Part shown: positions 15,650-24,163 of the stretch, piece after piece
How the letters are laid out: each line of letters starts with the position of its first letter
Numbering within the stretch: position 1 is the stretch's first letter
Origin: JAOBAU01 sp034667465
Lineage (GTDB): Bacteria; Acidobacteriota; Thermoanaerobaculia; Gp7-AA8
Direction: 5' to 3'
Assembly (NCBI GenBank): GCA_034667465.1
Contig: JAXDJV010000025.1
Location: 124,001 to 188,000, forward strand
Length of the DNA stretch: 64,000 bases
Position numbers and translations under genes: made by a program
Notes under the pieces: model-generated
What the model saw: only the letters and a program-made list of their open reading frames with translations
Told to the model about the DNA's origin: nothing
The model's database searches: none

Positions 15650-16854
15650 TCGTCGCGCAGACGCTCCGCCACGCTCGACGCGATAACGCGCGCGAGATCC
15701 ACTGGCACCGCGTTTCCGAGTTGGCGCATTGCCTCGGACCATGCTCCCTCAAACCGCCACTCATCGGGGAACGTCTGCATGCGCGCTGCTTCGCGAACAG
15801 TGAAATACCGTACGGAACCGTCGCTAAAAGCTATCATGTTCTCCCCTCCCGGTACGCCGTGAGCGCCAGCCTTCAGCGTCTTCGCCGGAAGATCCAACGG
15901 GCTGCCGGTGTGCCCTGGATATGCTCGTGCGCCTGGAACGAAATGGTGGTTTAGAAGATCAGCCGAGGTGCTTTTCTTTGTTGGATCGGGTAAACCCACG
16001 AGCGCATCGCGCACTGTTCGCCACGGCCGCATCTTCTTGTCGGTTTCCATCAGCAGCAACTGTTGCATCTTCGGCCCCGCCGGCGTCATTTTCGGTCGTT
16101 TGATGCTATGTCGCGCCCAGTACTCACCGGTCATGTATTGGTCGTGAAGGAGCGTTTTTACATCGTGCGTTTCTTCAGGGAACTTCCACTTCGCGCTCAC
16201 GTCGGCGCGGAACCCGACAATGAAAACGCGCTCTCGGGTTTGCGGCACACCGTAGTTCGCCGCGTTTACCAGCCGAAAGACCACATGGTAATGAAGATCA
16301 TCGAACTTACCTCCCGTATGCACCTTCTCCAGCCGCGCCAGATGCTCGTGCCACGTTTCGTCAAGTGCCGGGGCGATCGTCGGATAGGCAAGCGATAACA
16401 ACACGTAGGAAAAGTAAGTCTCGAATCGAGGCCGAAGAAGTCCCTTCACGTTTTCCATGATGAAGGCGCGCGGCGTCAGGTCGCGGATTGCTCGGCAATA
16501 GTGCGGGATCATGTTTCGACCGTCGTCCATGCCGGAGTGCTTGCCGCCAATACTGAACGGCTGACACGGGGGTCCACCGGAGATCACGTCGACGTGACCG
16601 AACTGGGAGAAGCGGACCGCTCGCACGTCACCCTGGATAACGTCCCACTTCTCCACACCAGGAAGAACACGCGATCGAGCATTCTCCCTTAACGTGTGAC
16701 AGGCATCCCCGTTCCATTCGATTAACGCCGCGTGATCGAACCCCGCGAGGTGAGTACCAAGAGCGAGGCCACCCGCACCAGTAAATAGCTCGAGTGACCT
16801 GATCGGCTGCGACGTTCGGCGAGGATTCCTGGTTCTCATCAGATCGTCATTCAT
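15646..16854 (-). CDS. DNA (cytosine-5-)-methyltransferase of an Eco29kI-like system
   Basis: A 402-residue C5-cytosine methylase with motif I SLELFTGAGGLALG (residues 20-33), motif IV GGPPCQPFS with catalytic Cys97, motif VI FIMENVKGLL (ENV 134-136), motif VIII QTRERVFIVGF, a target-recognition region of about 120 residues, and motifs IX-X ending QLGNAVPVDLARVIASSV. It methylates cytosine in the restriction target, protecting the host. ATG 16854 is preferred; ATG 16839 is close and the open frame extends further upstream to 16971 without similarity. First gene of the operon, overlapping the endonuclease gene by 4 bases. The codon choice looks less GC-rich than in flanking housekeeping genes, consistent with transfer. 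Confidence 0.93.
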   Translation of the reverse strand: MNDDLMRTRNPRRTSQPIRSLELFTGAGGLALGTHLAGFDHAALIEWNGDACHTLRENARSRVLPGVEKWDVIQGDVRAVRFSQFGHVDVISGGPPCQPFSIGGKHSGMDDGRNMIPHYCRAIRDLTPRAFIMENVKGLLRPRFETYFSYVLLSLAYPTIAPALDETWHEHLARLEKVHTGGKFDDLHYHVVFRLVNAANYGVPQTRERVFIVGFRADVSAKWKFPEETHDVKTLLHDQYMTGEYWARHSIKRPKMTPAGPKMQQLLLMETDKKMRPWRTVRDALVGLPDPTKKSTSADLLNHHFVPGARAYPGHTGSPLDLPAKTLKAGAHGVPGGENMIAFSDGSVRYFTVREAARMQTFPDEWRFEGAWSEAMRQLGNAVPVDLARVIASSVAERLRDE

Positions 16855-17535
16855 TCTAGTGACGCAACGGCACCCTGCGAAAAATCTTGATTCGGAGAAT
16901 GGTCTTTCGAATTCATCGACGGCCATAGCCTTGGTAGTGTCCCTCGGCTCTTCCCGACGTCCATTCTCCACATCAAGTAGACTATTTCATTCAACCTGCG
17001 CGAGCAGACGAAGTCATCTGAAATGAGCCATCGACACCGACCCGGCGCGTGACCACGTCCTCAAAAATCGTATGCGCCGATTCCTCGCTCCGGCCACCAA
17101 CCGACGGATTTTGAAGGTGACGTGTGCCGCGCGCGTGCGGCGAATGAAGTATAGCCGGACTCGGCTCGTCGCTTCTGCTCGCTCCGGGACCGAACCGACT
17201 GCTATGGCTGTAGCGACCTGATGCGGTGATTGCTACGTTCCCTCTCGCTACTGTCGCGACTTCCATGACGATCAACGCGGCGTAGGCCGGTGGGCGAACG
17301 CGACGGATGACGTCTCTGACACTGGAACAGCGGCTGCGATTCCTCTTCCCAGATTGCGGCATTTCCCGCGATACCCATCGTGTTCCGAGACCGGCATCCT
17401 GTCACGTGTTTCCGGGTGATCGCCCGCTAACATGATGGCCTTAGCCGCTTCTTCGCCGTCGCAGAAGGTACGTGTGCGCCCCTTTTTCCGGCCCCCATCT
17501 TGCAGTTATTGTCACTACCAACAGGAGGCTTATCC
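16855..17535. other. Gene-poor stretch beside the restriction-modification operon
   Basis: About 680 bases without a recognisable gene. It should contain the promoter of the methylase operon (minus strand) and that of the small gene at 17536. An open minus-strand frame of 123 codons (16991-17362) has low-complexity Arg/Ser-rich content and no family similarity that I can see. No tRNA, integrase or clear terminal repeat is visible that would define an insertion boundary; the region may be remnant DNA that came with the restriction system. Confidence 0.4.
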
Positions 17536-17691
17536 ATGAGAATTCAGGACACTGACCGCATCCTCAAAGAATCCCGCATCGCTCGCAATACCGGCGCGGC
17601 GCACGGCGAATCCGACGGGATGATGGGGCGTGCGTGGAAGTCGATCGCGAGTCTGCCGCAGCGACTCGCGGGGATGTTCCGCCACCAGTAA
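17536..17691 (+). CDS. Small hypothetical protein, 51 residues
   Basis: An ATG at 17536 is preceded by a perfect AGGAGG at 17523-17528, seven bases upstream. The product begins MRIQDTDRILKESRIARNTG and ends in an amphipathic, tryptophan-containing segment GRAWKSIASLPQRLAGMFRH. It is hydrophilic and basic, without a transmembrane segment or metal motif. The strong ribosome site is the main evidence that it is translated. Function unknown; it faces the CNNM gene convergently, 15 bases away. Confidence 0.6.
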   Translation: MRIQDTDRILKESRIARNTGAAHGESDGMMGRAWKSIASLPQRLAGMFRHQ

Positions 17692-17706
17692 CCGAATCTC
17701 GCGTTT

Positions 17707-19056
17707 TCAGGACGGCGGGCGGTTGCGCCTGTCGTCCTCTTCTTCTTCGGGAACTTCCTCGACTTCCGGCATCTTCGACTGCGCGAGCACCCAGCGTACG
17801 CGGAACCGTTCCGCTTCCAGCACCGTGATTTCGAGATCGCCGAGTTGCGCTTTGTCGCCCGGCTTCACGGCGCGTCCGACTTTCGCCGCGACGTAGCCGC
17901 CGATCGTCTCTTCATCGGGATCGCCGACGTCGATCTTCAATCGATCGGCGAGATCCTCGATCAGATAATCGCCGCGCACGCGGTACTTGCCGTTGCCGAG
18001 CGGCTCGATCTCCGGCCGCTCGCGATCGAACTCGTCCTGTATCTGCCCAAACAACTCCTCGGTGATGTTCTCGAGTGACACGATTCCGGATGCGCCGCCG
18101 TACTCGTCGAGCACGACCGCCATGTGCGTCTTGTGCTCGATGAACTGCGACAGCACTCGCTCAACCGTCGAGTTCTCCGGCACGAACAGCACGTCGCGAC
18201 GCAGCTCCGTCAGCGGACGACCCGGTCCGCGAAGCTGCGCGAGAAAAAGATCCTTCACGTGAATCAGGCCGATGGTGTGATCGAGCGTTCCATCGCACAA
18301 CGGATAGCGCGTGTGGCGTGTGTTGCGAATCGTCTCGAGATTCTGCTCGATCGACTTCGTCGTCGAGATCACGGAGACGTCGGTGCGCGGCACCATGATT
18401 TGCCGCGCGGTCCGCTTCGAAAACTCAAAGACCCCTTCGATGATCTCGCGGTTTTCTTCGGAGAGGATGCCGGCTTTTTCGGAGTGCGCGATGATCGCGC
18501 GCAACTCTTCCTGCGAATGGACGACGTCGCCTTCCGGATTCGGATGAATCCCGAAAACGCGCAGCGCGGCATTCGTCAAACCGCTCAGCAGCCAGATGGC
18601 CGGATACGTCGTGACGTAAAACGCGTGCAGCAGATGCGCGCTCCATAGCGACGTCTCGACCGGCTTGTCGATGGCGAGGAACTTCGGAACCTGCTCGCCG
18701 ATGATGATGTGCAGCGATGAGATCGTGATGAATGCGATCGTCGCGGCGATGGAGTGCGCGAGCGGCGCGGCGAACACTCCCGAGTTGACGAACAGCGGAA
18801 TGAGTCGCGCGGCGATGGCCGGCTCTCCGACCCAGCCGAGTGCGAGCGACGCGAAGGTGATTCCGACCTGCGCGGCGGAGAGATACGAGTCGAGATGTTT
18901 GAGGATGCGGCGCGTCATTCGCGCGCGGCTGCTCCCTTTCGCGGCGAGCTCGGCGAGCTGCGTCGGGCGCACCTTCACCATCGCGAATTCGGCGGCCACG
19001 AAGAAGCCGTTCGCGAGAATGAAAAATGCAGCGAGAAGGAGATACCAGGTGTGCAT
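17707..19056 (-). CDS. CNNM/HlyC-CorC family membrane protein with CBS domains
   Basis: A 449-residue protein: a DUF21/CNNM membrane domain with about four hydrophobic segments (first MHTWYLLLAAFFILANGFFVAAEFAMV), two CBS domains (MVPRTDVSVISTTKSIEQNL and FVPENSTVERVLSQFIEHKT), a linker VLDEYGGASGIVSLENITEE diagnostic of the family, and a C-terminal CorC_HlyC transporter-associated domain. These proteins are implicated in magnesium (or cobalt) efflux and are often misnamed hemolysins. ATG 19056 begins at the expected first helix; upstream frame is open but unlike the family. The last 20 residues are acidic (EEVPEEEEDD). Confidence 0.92.
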   Translation of the reverse strand: MHTWYLLLAAFFILANGFFVAAEFAMVKVRPTQLAELAAKGSSRARMTRRILKHLDSYLSAAQVGITFASLALGWVGEPAIAARLIPLFVNSGVFAAPLAHSIAATIAFITISSLHIIIGEQVPKFLAIDKPVETSLWSAHLLHAFYVTTYPAIWLLSGLTNAALRVFGIHPNPEGDVVHSQEELRAIIAHSEKAGILSEENREIIEGVFEFSKRTARQIMVPRTDVSVISTTKSIEQNLETIRNTRHTRYPLCDGTLDHTIGLIHVKDLFLAQLRGPGRPLTELRRDVLFVPENSTVERVLSQFIEHKTHMAVVLDEYGGASGIVSLENITEELFGQIQDEFDRERPEIEPLGNGKYRVRGDYLIEDLADRLKIDVGDPDEETIGGYVAAKVGRAVKPGDKAQLGDLEITVLEAERFRVRWVLAQSKMPEVEEVPEEEEDDRRNRPPS

Positions 19057-19124
19057 GGTTACGGAGCGCAGAACGCGCTCGACGTTAGGTCGACATCCAT
19101 GGTGGCGAGGTATTGTAACAGCGG

Positions 19125-19835
19125 ATGCGTTCCTTCCTTCCGCTCCTGCTCCTTCTCGCGATTCCGCTTCGCGCGGATGACGTCGTCGTGTCGGCCGCGG
19201 CGTCGACGCGCGAAGCGATGACCGAGGTTGCGAAGGTGTATGAAGCGCGCACGCACGATCGCGTGCTGTTGAACTTCGGCGGGTCGAACGAGATGGCGCG
19301 ACAGATTCTCGCCGGTGCGAAAGTCGACGTCTTCGTCGCGGCGGATGTAGCGACGATGACGCGTGTCCACGCGACAGGAACGCCGCTGTTGTCGAATCGG
19401 CTGGCAATCGTCACGGCGAAGCCGATCGGAAATCTCTTCGCGCTGAAACGCTTTCGTCGGATCGCGATTGCGAACTGGCGCGCGGGCGTGCCGGCCGGCG
19501 TTTACGCTGCTTCGTACTTTTCCGCGATCAAAGAGTGGGACGAGCTCGAACCGCGACTGGTGCCGATGGTCGACGTTCGCGCGGCGCTGGCTGCATTCGA
19601 TGCGGGAAGCGTTGATGCGGCGATCGTCTATCGAACCGACGCGCGGCTGGCGAAGCGAAAGCATGCAACGCTCGAGATCGATGACGAAGATTTGATCGGA
19701 GCGATCGTCTATCCGGCGGCAAATCTCCGCCCACGCGCAGCGTCGAATCGCTTCTTCGCGTTTCTCTTCTCCGCCGACGCGCGGCGGATCTTCGATCGCT
19801 ACGGTTTTCTTACGCCGAAACCGACGAAGCGATGA
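19125..19835 (+). CDS. modA: Molybdate ABC transporter substrate-binding protein ModA
   Basis: A 236-residue periplasmic binding protein with signal peptide MRSFLPLLLLLAIPLRAD, the ModA N-terminal VVSAAASTREAMTEVAKVYE, the FGGSNEMARQILAGAKVDVFVAA segment (Ser residues that ligate molybdate) and VDAAIVYRTDA near the end. It would capture molybdate or tungstate for import. No permease (modB) or ATPase (modC) is adjacent, so it is an orphan here. It ends inside the convergent aroA gene, overlapping it by 26 bases. Shorter than many ModA proteins by about 15 residues. Confidence 0.87.
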   Translation: MRSFLPLLLLLAIPLRADDVVVSAAASTREAMTEVAKVYEARTHDRVLLNFGGSNEMARQILAGAKVDVFVAADVATMTRVHATGTPLLSNRLAIVTAKPIGNLFALKRFRRIAIANWRAGVPAGVYAASYFSAIKEWDELEPRLVPMVDVRAALAAFDAGSVDAAIVYRTDARLAKRKHATLEIDDEDLIGAIVYPAANLRPRAASNRFFAFLFSADARRIFDRYGFLTPKPTKR

Positions 19836-21084
19836 CTTCGTCGAGCGTTCGCCAGAAGCGCGGATACGACTTCGACACGACCTGCTCGTTCGCAATCGTG
19901 ACGTTGCCGCGCGCGAGGCCGGCGATCGCGAAGGCCATGGCGATGCGATGGTCGTCGTGTGTCTCGATCGTGGCCGGCTCGCTCGACCAGCCGGGCTGAA
20001 TCAGGAGCGAGTCGGCGCGCTCTTCAACCGTTGCGCCGAGGCGTCGCAGTTCGCTGGTGACTGTCGCGAGACGATCCGATTCCTTCACGCGCAGATTGCC
20101 GACGTTCACGATCTCGACCGCCGATGTCGCCAGCGGCGCGATCGCGGCAAGCGTCGGCACGACATCCGGCGTCGAGTTGCAATCGAAGCGTCCGCCGCGC
20201 AGCGACTCGGGACCGACGACTGTCAGCTGATCGTCTTCGACGTACGTCTCGCATCCCATCTCCGCGAGCGCATCGAGGAAGCGCGCGTCGCCCTGCGCCG
20301 ACGGATGCGCGAGTCCCTTCACGTGCACGGTGCCGCGCGTCGCGGCGGCGGCCGCGAACCAATAGGACGCCGACGAGTAATCGCCTTCGACGCGGTACTC
20401 ATCTCGCACGAGCTCGTGCGCGCGGACGTGCACGATGTTGCCGTGGCGCTGCACGTCGGCGCCGAAAGAGCCGAGGATGCTGGCGGTGATGTCGATGTAT
20501 GGAGCGGATGCGAGTGACTGCAGCGTGAGCGTCATGCCGGCGGGGAGCGTCGCGCCGGCGAGCATCAGCGACGAAGCGAACTGGCTCGACGTGTCGGCAG
20601 CGATGGCGACCTCATAACCGCCGCGCATTTTCCTGCCGCGAATGCGCAGCGGCGGGAAGCCTTCCTTGTCGACGTACTCGACTTCGCAGCCGATCGATTG
20701 GAGCACCTCGACGAGATCGCCGATCGGCCGCTCGTGCATTCGCTTCTCGCCGTGCAGCAAAAAGCGTCCCGGCGTGAACGACAGCCAGCCGGTGAGGAAT
20801 CGCATCGCCGTTCCGGCGGCGCCGACGAACACCGGCACTTCATTCGCCGACATCGAGATGCGCTCGCCGATGCGAACGCCTTCTTTGAAGGTGCCGCTCA
20901 CTTCGAAGCCGATCGTGCGCAGCGCTTCGAGCGCGTGGCGCGTGTCGTCGGAGTCGAGACAGTTGGTGACGAGCGTCGTGCCGCGCGACATCGCGGCGAG
21001 CAGCAATGCGCGAACGGAGAATGATTTCGATGGTGGAGCGACGACAGTCGCGGTAACGCGCTCGACGCGCGGAATGACTTTCAT
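19810..21084 (-). CDS. aroA: 3-phosphoshikimate 1-carboxyvinyltransferase (EPSP synthase)
   Basis: A 424-residue enzyme of the shikimate pathway that transfers enolpyruvate from PEP to shikimate 3-phosphate. Visible family blocks: PPSKSFSVRALLLAA with the catalytic Lys, FVGAAGTAMRFLTG (PEP loop), SSQFASSLMLAGA, VKESDRLATV and the terminal DDHRIAMAFAIAGL. ATG 21084 overlaps the stop of the MBL-fold gene (ATGA), so the two are one operon. The PEP-loop sequence GAAGTAMRF departs from the usual GNAGTxxRP, suggesting a class II-like or altered glyphosate response, which is inference. Confidence 0.95.
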   Translation of the reverse strand: MKVIPRVERVTATVVAPPSKSFSVRALLLAAMSRGTTLVTNCLDSDDTRHALEALRTIGFEVSGTFKEGVRIGERISMSANEVPVFVGAAGTAMRFLTGWLSFTPGRFLLHGEKRMHERPIGDLVEVLQSIGCEVEYVDKEGFPPLRIRGRKMRGGYEVAIAADTSSQFASSLMLAGATLPAGMTLTLQSLASAPYIDITASILGSFGADVQRHGNIVHVRAHELVRDEYRVEGDYSSASYWFAAAAATRGTVHVKGLAHPSAQGDARFLDALAEMGCETYVEDDQLTVVGPESLRGGRFDCNSTPDVVPTLAAIAPLATSAVEIVNVGNLRVKESDRLATVTSELRRLGATVEERADSLLIQPGWSSEPATIETHDDHRIAMAFAIAGLARGNVTIANEQVVSKSYPRFWRTLDEVIASSVSA

Positions 21085-21845
21085 GCGAATTCCAGGCGCA
21101 GCCCGTCGTACGCCAGCGCGACGCCGTCCGGCAGCGTGGCGTCGAACGGCTCGTGATCGATGTCGTGCGTGAGATGAATGAGATACGTCTGCTTCGCGCC
21201 GACTTTGCGCGATGCCGCGATCGCTTCGTCGATGGTGAAGTGCGTCGGATGCGGCGGCGCCGGACGCAGACCGTCGAGCGCCAGCACTTCGACCCCTTCG
21301 AGCAATGCCAGCGATTCGTCGGGGATGCCGTTCGTGTCGGTGATGTAGGCGAACGGCCCGATGCGATAGCCGAAGATCGTCCATTCGCCGTGCTGCACCG
21401 GGATCGGAATGATGTCGATGCCGTCGTGCGTGAACGGCGCGTCGACTTCGTGCAGTTCGAGTTGTGGCTTTCCGCCACCCGGCTGCGTGTCGGCCCAGAT
21501 GTAACTGAACGCGCGGCGGACGGCGTGCGCGGTGTGATCGCTGGCGAACGCGTGGATCGTTTCGCGCTGGCGGAAGTTGAAGGGGCGGATGTCGTCGAGT
21601 CCCATGATGTGATCGGAATGCGAGTGCGTGAAGAGGATGAAGTCGAGGCGCGGAATCGGATCGCGCAGCAGCTGCGTACGCAGATCGGGCGTCGTGTCGA
21701 TCAGAAAATACTTGCCGTTCGCTTCGATCTTTACCGACTGCCGCAGCCGCTTGTTGCGCGGCTCGGACGACGTGCAGATGGCGCAGCGACAACCGACGAC
21801 CGGAACGCCGGTCGATGTGCCGCTGCCGAGGAACGTAACGATCAT
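21081..21845 (-). CDS. PhnP-like MBL-fold metallo-hydrolase
   Basis: A 254-residue metallo-beta-lactamase-fold enzyme: MIVTFLGSGTSTGVPVVGCRCAIC at the start (the Cys cluster of PhnP-like phosphodiesterases), zinc motif HSHSDHIMGLDDIRPF, a later GYRIGPFAYITDTNGIPDES, and HLTHD plus a terminal metal ligand. Likely a cyclic phosphodiesterase or related hydrolase; substrate not assignable. ATG 21845 matches the family's first strand exactly. It is followed by aroA with a 4-base overlap. Confidence 0.9.
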   Translation of the reverse strand: MIVTFLGSGTSTGVPVVGCRCAICTSSEPRNKRLRQSVKIEANGKYFLIDTTPDLRTQLLRDPIPRLDFILFTHSHSDHIMGLDDIRPFNFRQRETIHAFASDHTAHAVRRAFSYIWADTQPGGGKPQLELHEVDAPFTHDGIDIIPIPVQHGEWTIFGYRIGPFAYITDTNGIPDESLALLEGVEVLALDGLRPAPPHPTHFTIDEAIAASRKVGAKQTYLIHLTHDIDHEPFDATLPDGVALAYDGLRLEFA

Positions 21846-21865
21846 GCGGGGCCGATTGTATGGGG

Positions 21866-21960
21866 TCATCCCGAGCGTAGCGAGGGATCCGGGCGGGCGG
21901 GGCGCGCGTCGGCAGTTCGTCGCCCCGCCCGCCCGGATCCTTCGCTGACGCTCAGGATGA
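21866..21960. repeat. Palindromic repeat, family A (ATCCTGAGCG / GGATCCGGGCGG)
   Basis: A 95-base near-perfect inverted repeat: left arm TCATCCCGAGCGTAGCGAGG then GATCCGGGCGG, right arm the complement with a few changes (GATCCTTCGCTGACGCTCAG then GATGA), separated by a 25-base GC-rich loop. Related copies are at 36556-36678, 43057-43082 (one arm), 45718-45904 and 61951-62036. It separates the LpxH-like gene from the MBL gene and could act as an RNA hairpin or attenuator. Confidence 0.85.
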
Positions 21961-21966
21961 CGGCGT

Positions 21967-22689
21967 TTACACGACGACGAAGTCGAAGTCGCCGGTGCTC
22001 GGATCGATGACCATCGCTTCGCCCGTTTCGTACCACGGCGGAAGAACGGTGATCGTCGACGCGGCGGTCGGCAGAACGAGCTTCTGGTGAAAGTGGCCGA
22101 AGACGACGTGCGTGTGGCCGTCGTCGCTGCGACGCCGGCCGTACTCTTCCATCAGCTCCAGCGGCAGTCGTGATTTGTGCTTGAAGTTCGACTTCGAGAG
22201 CCGCTTCTCGACGTCTTCGACGAACTTTCGCGCGGTCCGTTTCGGCACGAACTTCAGCGCGAATTTCGACAGCGCGTTCTTCGATGCGAAGCGCCAGAAG
22301 CGATACGGATAATCGCGATCGTTGAGCATGTCGCCGTGCACGATCAGGAACGATCGCTCCCCCGCTTTGATCGCGTACTCGAGTCCGACGCTCGTCACCG
22401 CGCGCTCGGCGAATGAACCGCGCAGGAAAAAGTCGCGATTGCCTTCGACGTAATGAATCTCGACGCCGTCGTCGCGCAGCTGCTGCAGGCGCGCGAACAC
22501 TTTCTCGACCGACGGCGTGTAGAACTTCGCGTCGGCGATGAAGTAGTGAAAGAGATCGCCGTTCAGGTAGAGCGCGCGCGGCTGCATCGCCGCGAGGCGA
22601 TCGATCCACGCGATGATCGGCTGCTCGTTTCCATCGGCGAGACCGATGTGCGAGTCACCGATGACGAAGATTTGTCCGGTCGAGATCAT
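21967..22689 (-). CDS. LpxH-like metallophosphoesterase (UDP-2,3-diacylglucosamine diphosphatase family)
   Basis: A 240-residue calcineurin-like phosphoesterase: GDSHIGLADG, LNGDLFHYF, EGNRDFFLRGSF, IVHGDMLNDRDYPYRFWR and FGHFHQKLVLP form the five metal-binding blocks in order, and the RDYPYRFWRF stretch is the LpxH-like signature. It would hydrolyse UDP-2,3-diacylglucosamine in lipid A synthesis, consistent with a Gram-negative envelope, though related family members have other substrates. ATG 22689 overlaps the stop of the macro-domain gene (ATGA). Confidence 0.85.
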   Translation of the reverse strand: MISTGQIFVIGDSHIGLADGNEQPIIAWIDRLAAMQPRALYLNGDLFHYFIADAKFYTPSVEKVFARLQQLRDDGVEIHYVEGNRDFFLRGSFAERAVTSVGLEYAIKAGERSFLIVHGDMLNDRDYPYRFWRFASKNALSKFALKFVPKRTARKFVEDVEKRLSKSNFKHKSRLPLELMEEYGRRRSDDGHTHVVFGHFHQKLVLPTAASTITVLPPWYETGEAMVIDPSTGDFDFVVV

Positions 22690-23132
22690 TCGCCGAGCTC
22701 CGTGAGCACGCGCTCGAATTCGGTGTACGGCTCCGAGCCGAAGAGGCAGTAGACAACGCGCTGCAGCGAGCGCGCGTGCGGACGAAAATCGATCGTCGCC
22801 GCAAGCATCACGCGCGCGGAACGCTCGATCGGAAATCCGAATACGCCGGTCGACATCGCCGGAAACGCGACCGATGCCACGGCCAGTTCTTCGGCGCGCT
22901 GCAGCGCGGCCCACGTCGCGCTGCGCAGCTTGCGATCTTCGTCGCCTTCACCCATGTGCGGACCGGCCGCGTGGATGATGAATTTGCAGAGAAGGTTGCC
23001 GCCGGTGGACACGAGTGCGGTACCGACCGGAATGTATCCAAGGCCGGCAATGTGCTTTTGCGAGTCGGATGGATTGACCATCGCGTCAACCTTCAGCGAG
23101 GTGACGTCGGCTCGTATCAGTTCGATGTGCAT
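22686..23132 (-). CDS. Short macro-domain protein (ADP-ribose-binding or hydrolase)
   Basis: A 148-residue macro domain beginning MHIELIRADVTSLKVDAMVNPSD, with FIIHAAGP, ALQRAEEL and the phosphate-binding STGVFGFP. The segment between the NPSD motif (normally NAAN) and PVGTALVS is short: the usual glycine-rich loop 1 (GGGVAGAI) that contacts the distal ribose is missing. Macro domains bind ADP-ribose or hydrolyse its derivatives; the missing loop leaves catalysis uncertain. Overlaps the LpxH-like gene and follows the DnaJ-like gene after 7 bases. Confidence 0.85.
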   Translation of the reverse strand: MHIELIRADVTSLKVDAMVNPSDSQKHIAGLGYIPVGTALVSTGGNLLCKFIIHAAGPHMGEGDEDRKLRSATWAALQRAEELAVASVAFPAMSTGVFGFPIERSARVMLAATIDFRPHARSLQRVVYCLFGSEPYTEFERVLTELGE

Positions 23133-23139
23133 TCGTCCA

Positions 23140-24099
23140 TCAGAGCGCCGTCTTCAGATTCGCCCGCGGGTTGTCGCGATACAAATTCTCCAGCTGATCG
23201 ACGGCCGGAAACGCTTCTTCGGGAACGTCGCGAGGGACGGCAATCTGCACACGGTAGTAATGATCTCCGCTGCCGCCCCCTTTTTTCTTTCCACCCTTGC
23301 CGGTCAGACGAAACGTCTGCCCGCCCTGAGTTCCGGCTGGAATTCTCGCCCGAACGGTGCCGTGAATGGTGGGAACGTCGATCTGTCCGCCGCGAATGGC
23401 TTCGCCGATCGTGACCGGCAGGTCGATGTAGATGTCATCGCCGCGCCGTTCGAAAAACGAGTGCGAGCGGACGTGAATGGTGAGATTGAGATCGCCGGCC
23501 GGACCGCCGAGCGTGCCTGGCGATCCTTTGCCGCGAAGCCGCAGCTTCTGTCCGTCGGCGACGCCTTCCGGAATCTTCACTTTGACGGTGGAGCGGCTGC
23601 CGTCAGGACGCGACATCGACAACTCCAGCGTCGTGCCGAGGATCGCGTCGCGGAAATCGATCGTCGTTTCGGCCTCGATGTCGGTGCCGCGCTGCGGCTC
23701 GTCGGGCATCGCGCCGCCGAAGAGATCCGAGAAGATGTCGGTGAAGCCGCCGGTCGAGCCGCGTCGCGCGCCGCCGCCGGTGCTGCGCGTGCCGCCGCGT
23801 CCGGGCGCATTCGTGAACTGGCCGAAGTCGAAACCGGCGAACGGATTTTGTCCGCCGCTGAAGGGACTCTGTCCGCCGAATGCTTCTTTGCCGAGGCGAT
23901 CGTACTGATCTCTTTTCTCGCGATCGCTGAGCACCGCATACGCCTCGGAGAGCTCTTTGAACTTGTTCTCGGCGTCTTTGTTTCCTTTGTTGACGTCCGG
24001 ATGATGCTTCTTGGCGAGCTTGCGGTACGCCTTCTTGATGTCGGCCTCGGTCGCGTCCTTCGCAACCCCGAGGATTTCGTAGTAAGTCTTTTCGGCCAT
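23140..24099 (-). CDS. DnaJ-class chaperone without zinc finger (CbpA-like)
   Basis: A 319-residue J-protein: J domain at residues 4-70 with HPD at 33-35 (KKHHPDVNKG), a Gly/Phe-rich linker of about 60 residues (GGQSPFSGGQNPFAGFDFGQ), and the two C-terminal beta domains (IPEGVADGQKLRLRGKGSPG; IHGTVRARIPAGTQGGQTFRLTGKG). The cysteine-rich zinc finger of DnaJ is absent, so it is of the CbpA/DnaJ2 type. It would stimulate the ATPase of DnaK and bind unfolded clients. No dnaK or grpE is adjacent. Confidence 0.93.
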   Translation of the reverse strand: MAEKTYYEILGVAKDATEADIKKAYRKLAKKHHPDVNKGNKDAENKFKELSEAYAVLSDREKRDQYDRLGKEAFGGQSPFSGGQNPFAGFDFGQFTNAPGRGGTRSTGGGARRGSTGGFTDIFSDLFGGAMPDEPQRGTDIEAETTIDFRDAILGTTLELSMSRPDGSRSTVKVKIPEGVADGQKLRLRGKGSPGTLGGPAGDLNLTIHVRSHSFFERRGDDIYIDLPVTIGEAIRGGQIDVPTIHGTVRARIPAGTQGGQTFRLTGKGGKKKGGGSGDHYYRVQIAVPRDVPEEAFPAVDQLENLYRDNPRANLKTAL

Positions 24100-24163
24100 G
24101 GCAGGAACGCCCGAAACTTAGCACAAAGGCGTGGTGGCACGTTTTGTTCAGCCTGCCCGCCGC

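Noticed and set aside
16991..17362. 123-codon minus-strand frame beside the methylase
   Set aside because: Arg/Ser-rich, no ribosome site of note, no similarity; kept only as part of the gene-poor stretch.
21866..21960. Insertion sequence
   Set aside because: The palindrome is too short and contains no transposase; it fits a REP-like repeat instead.
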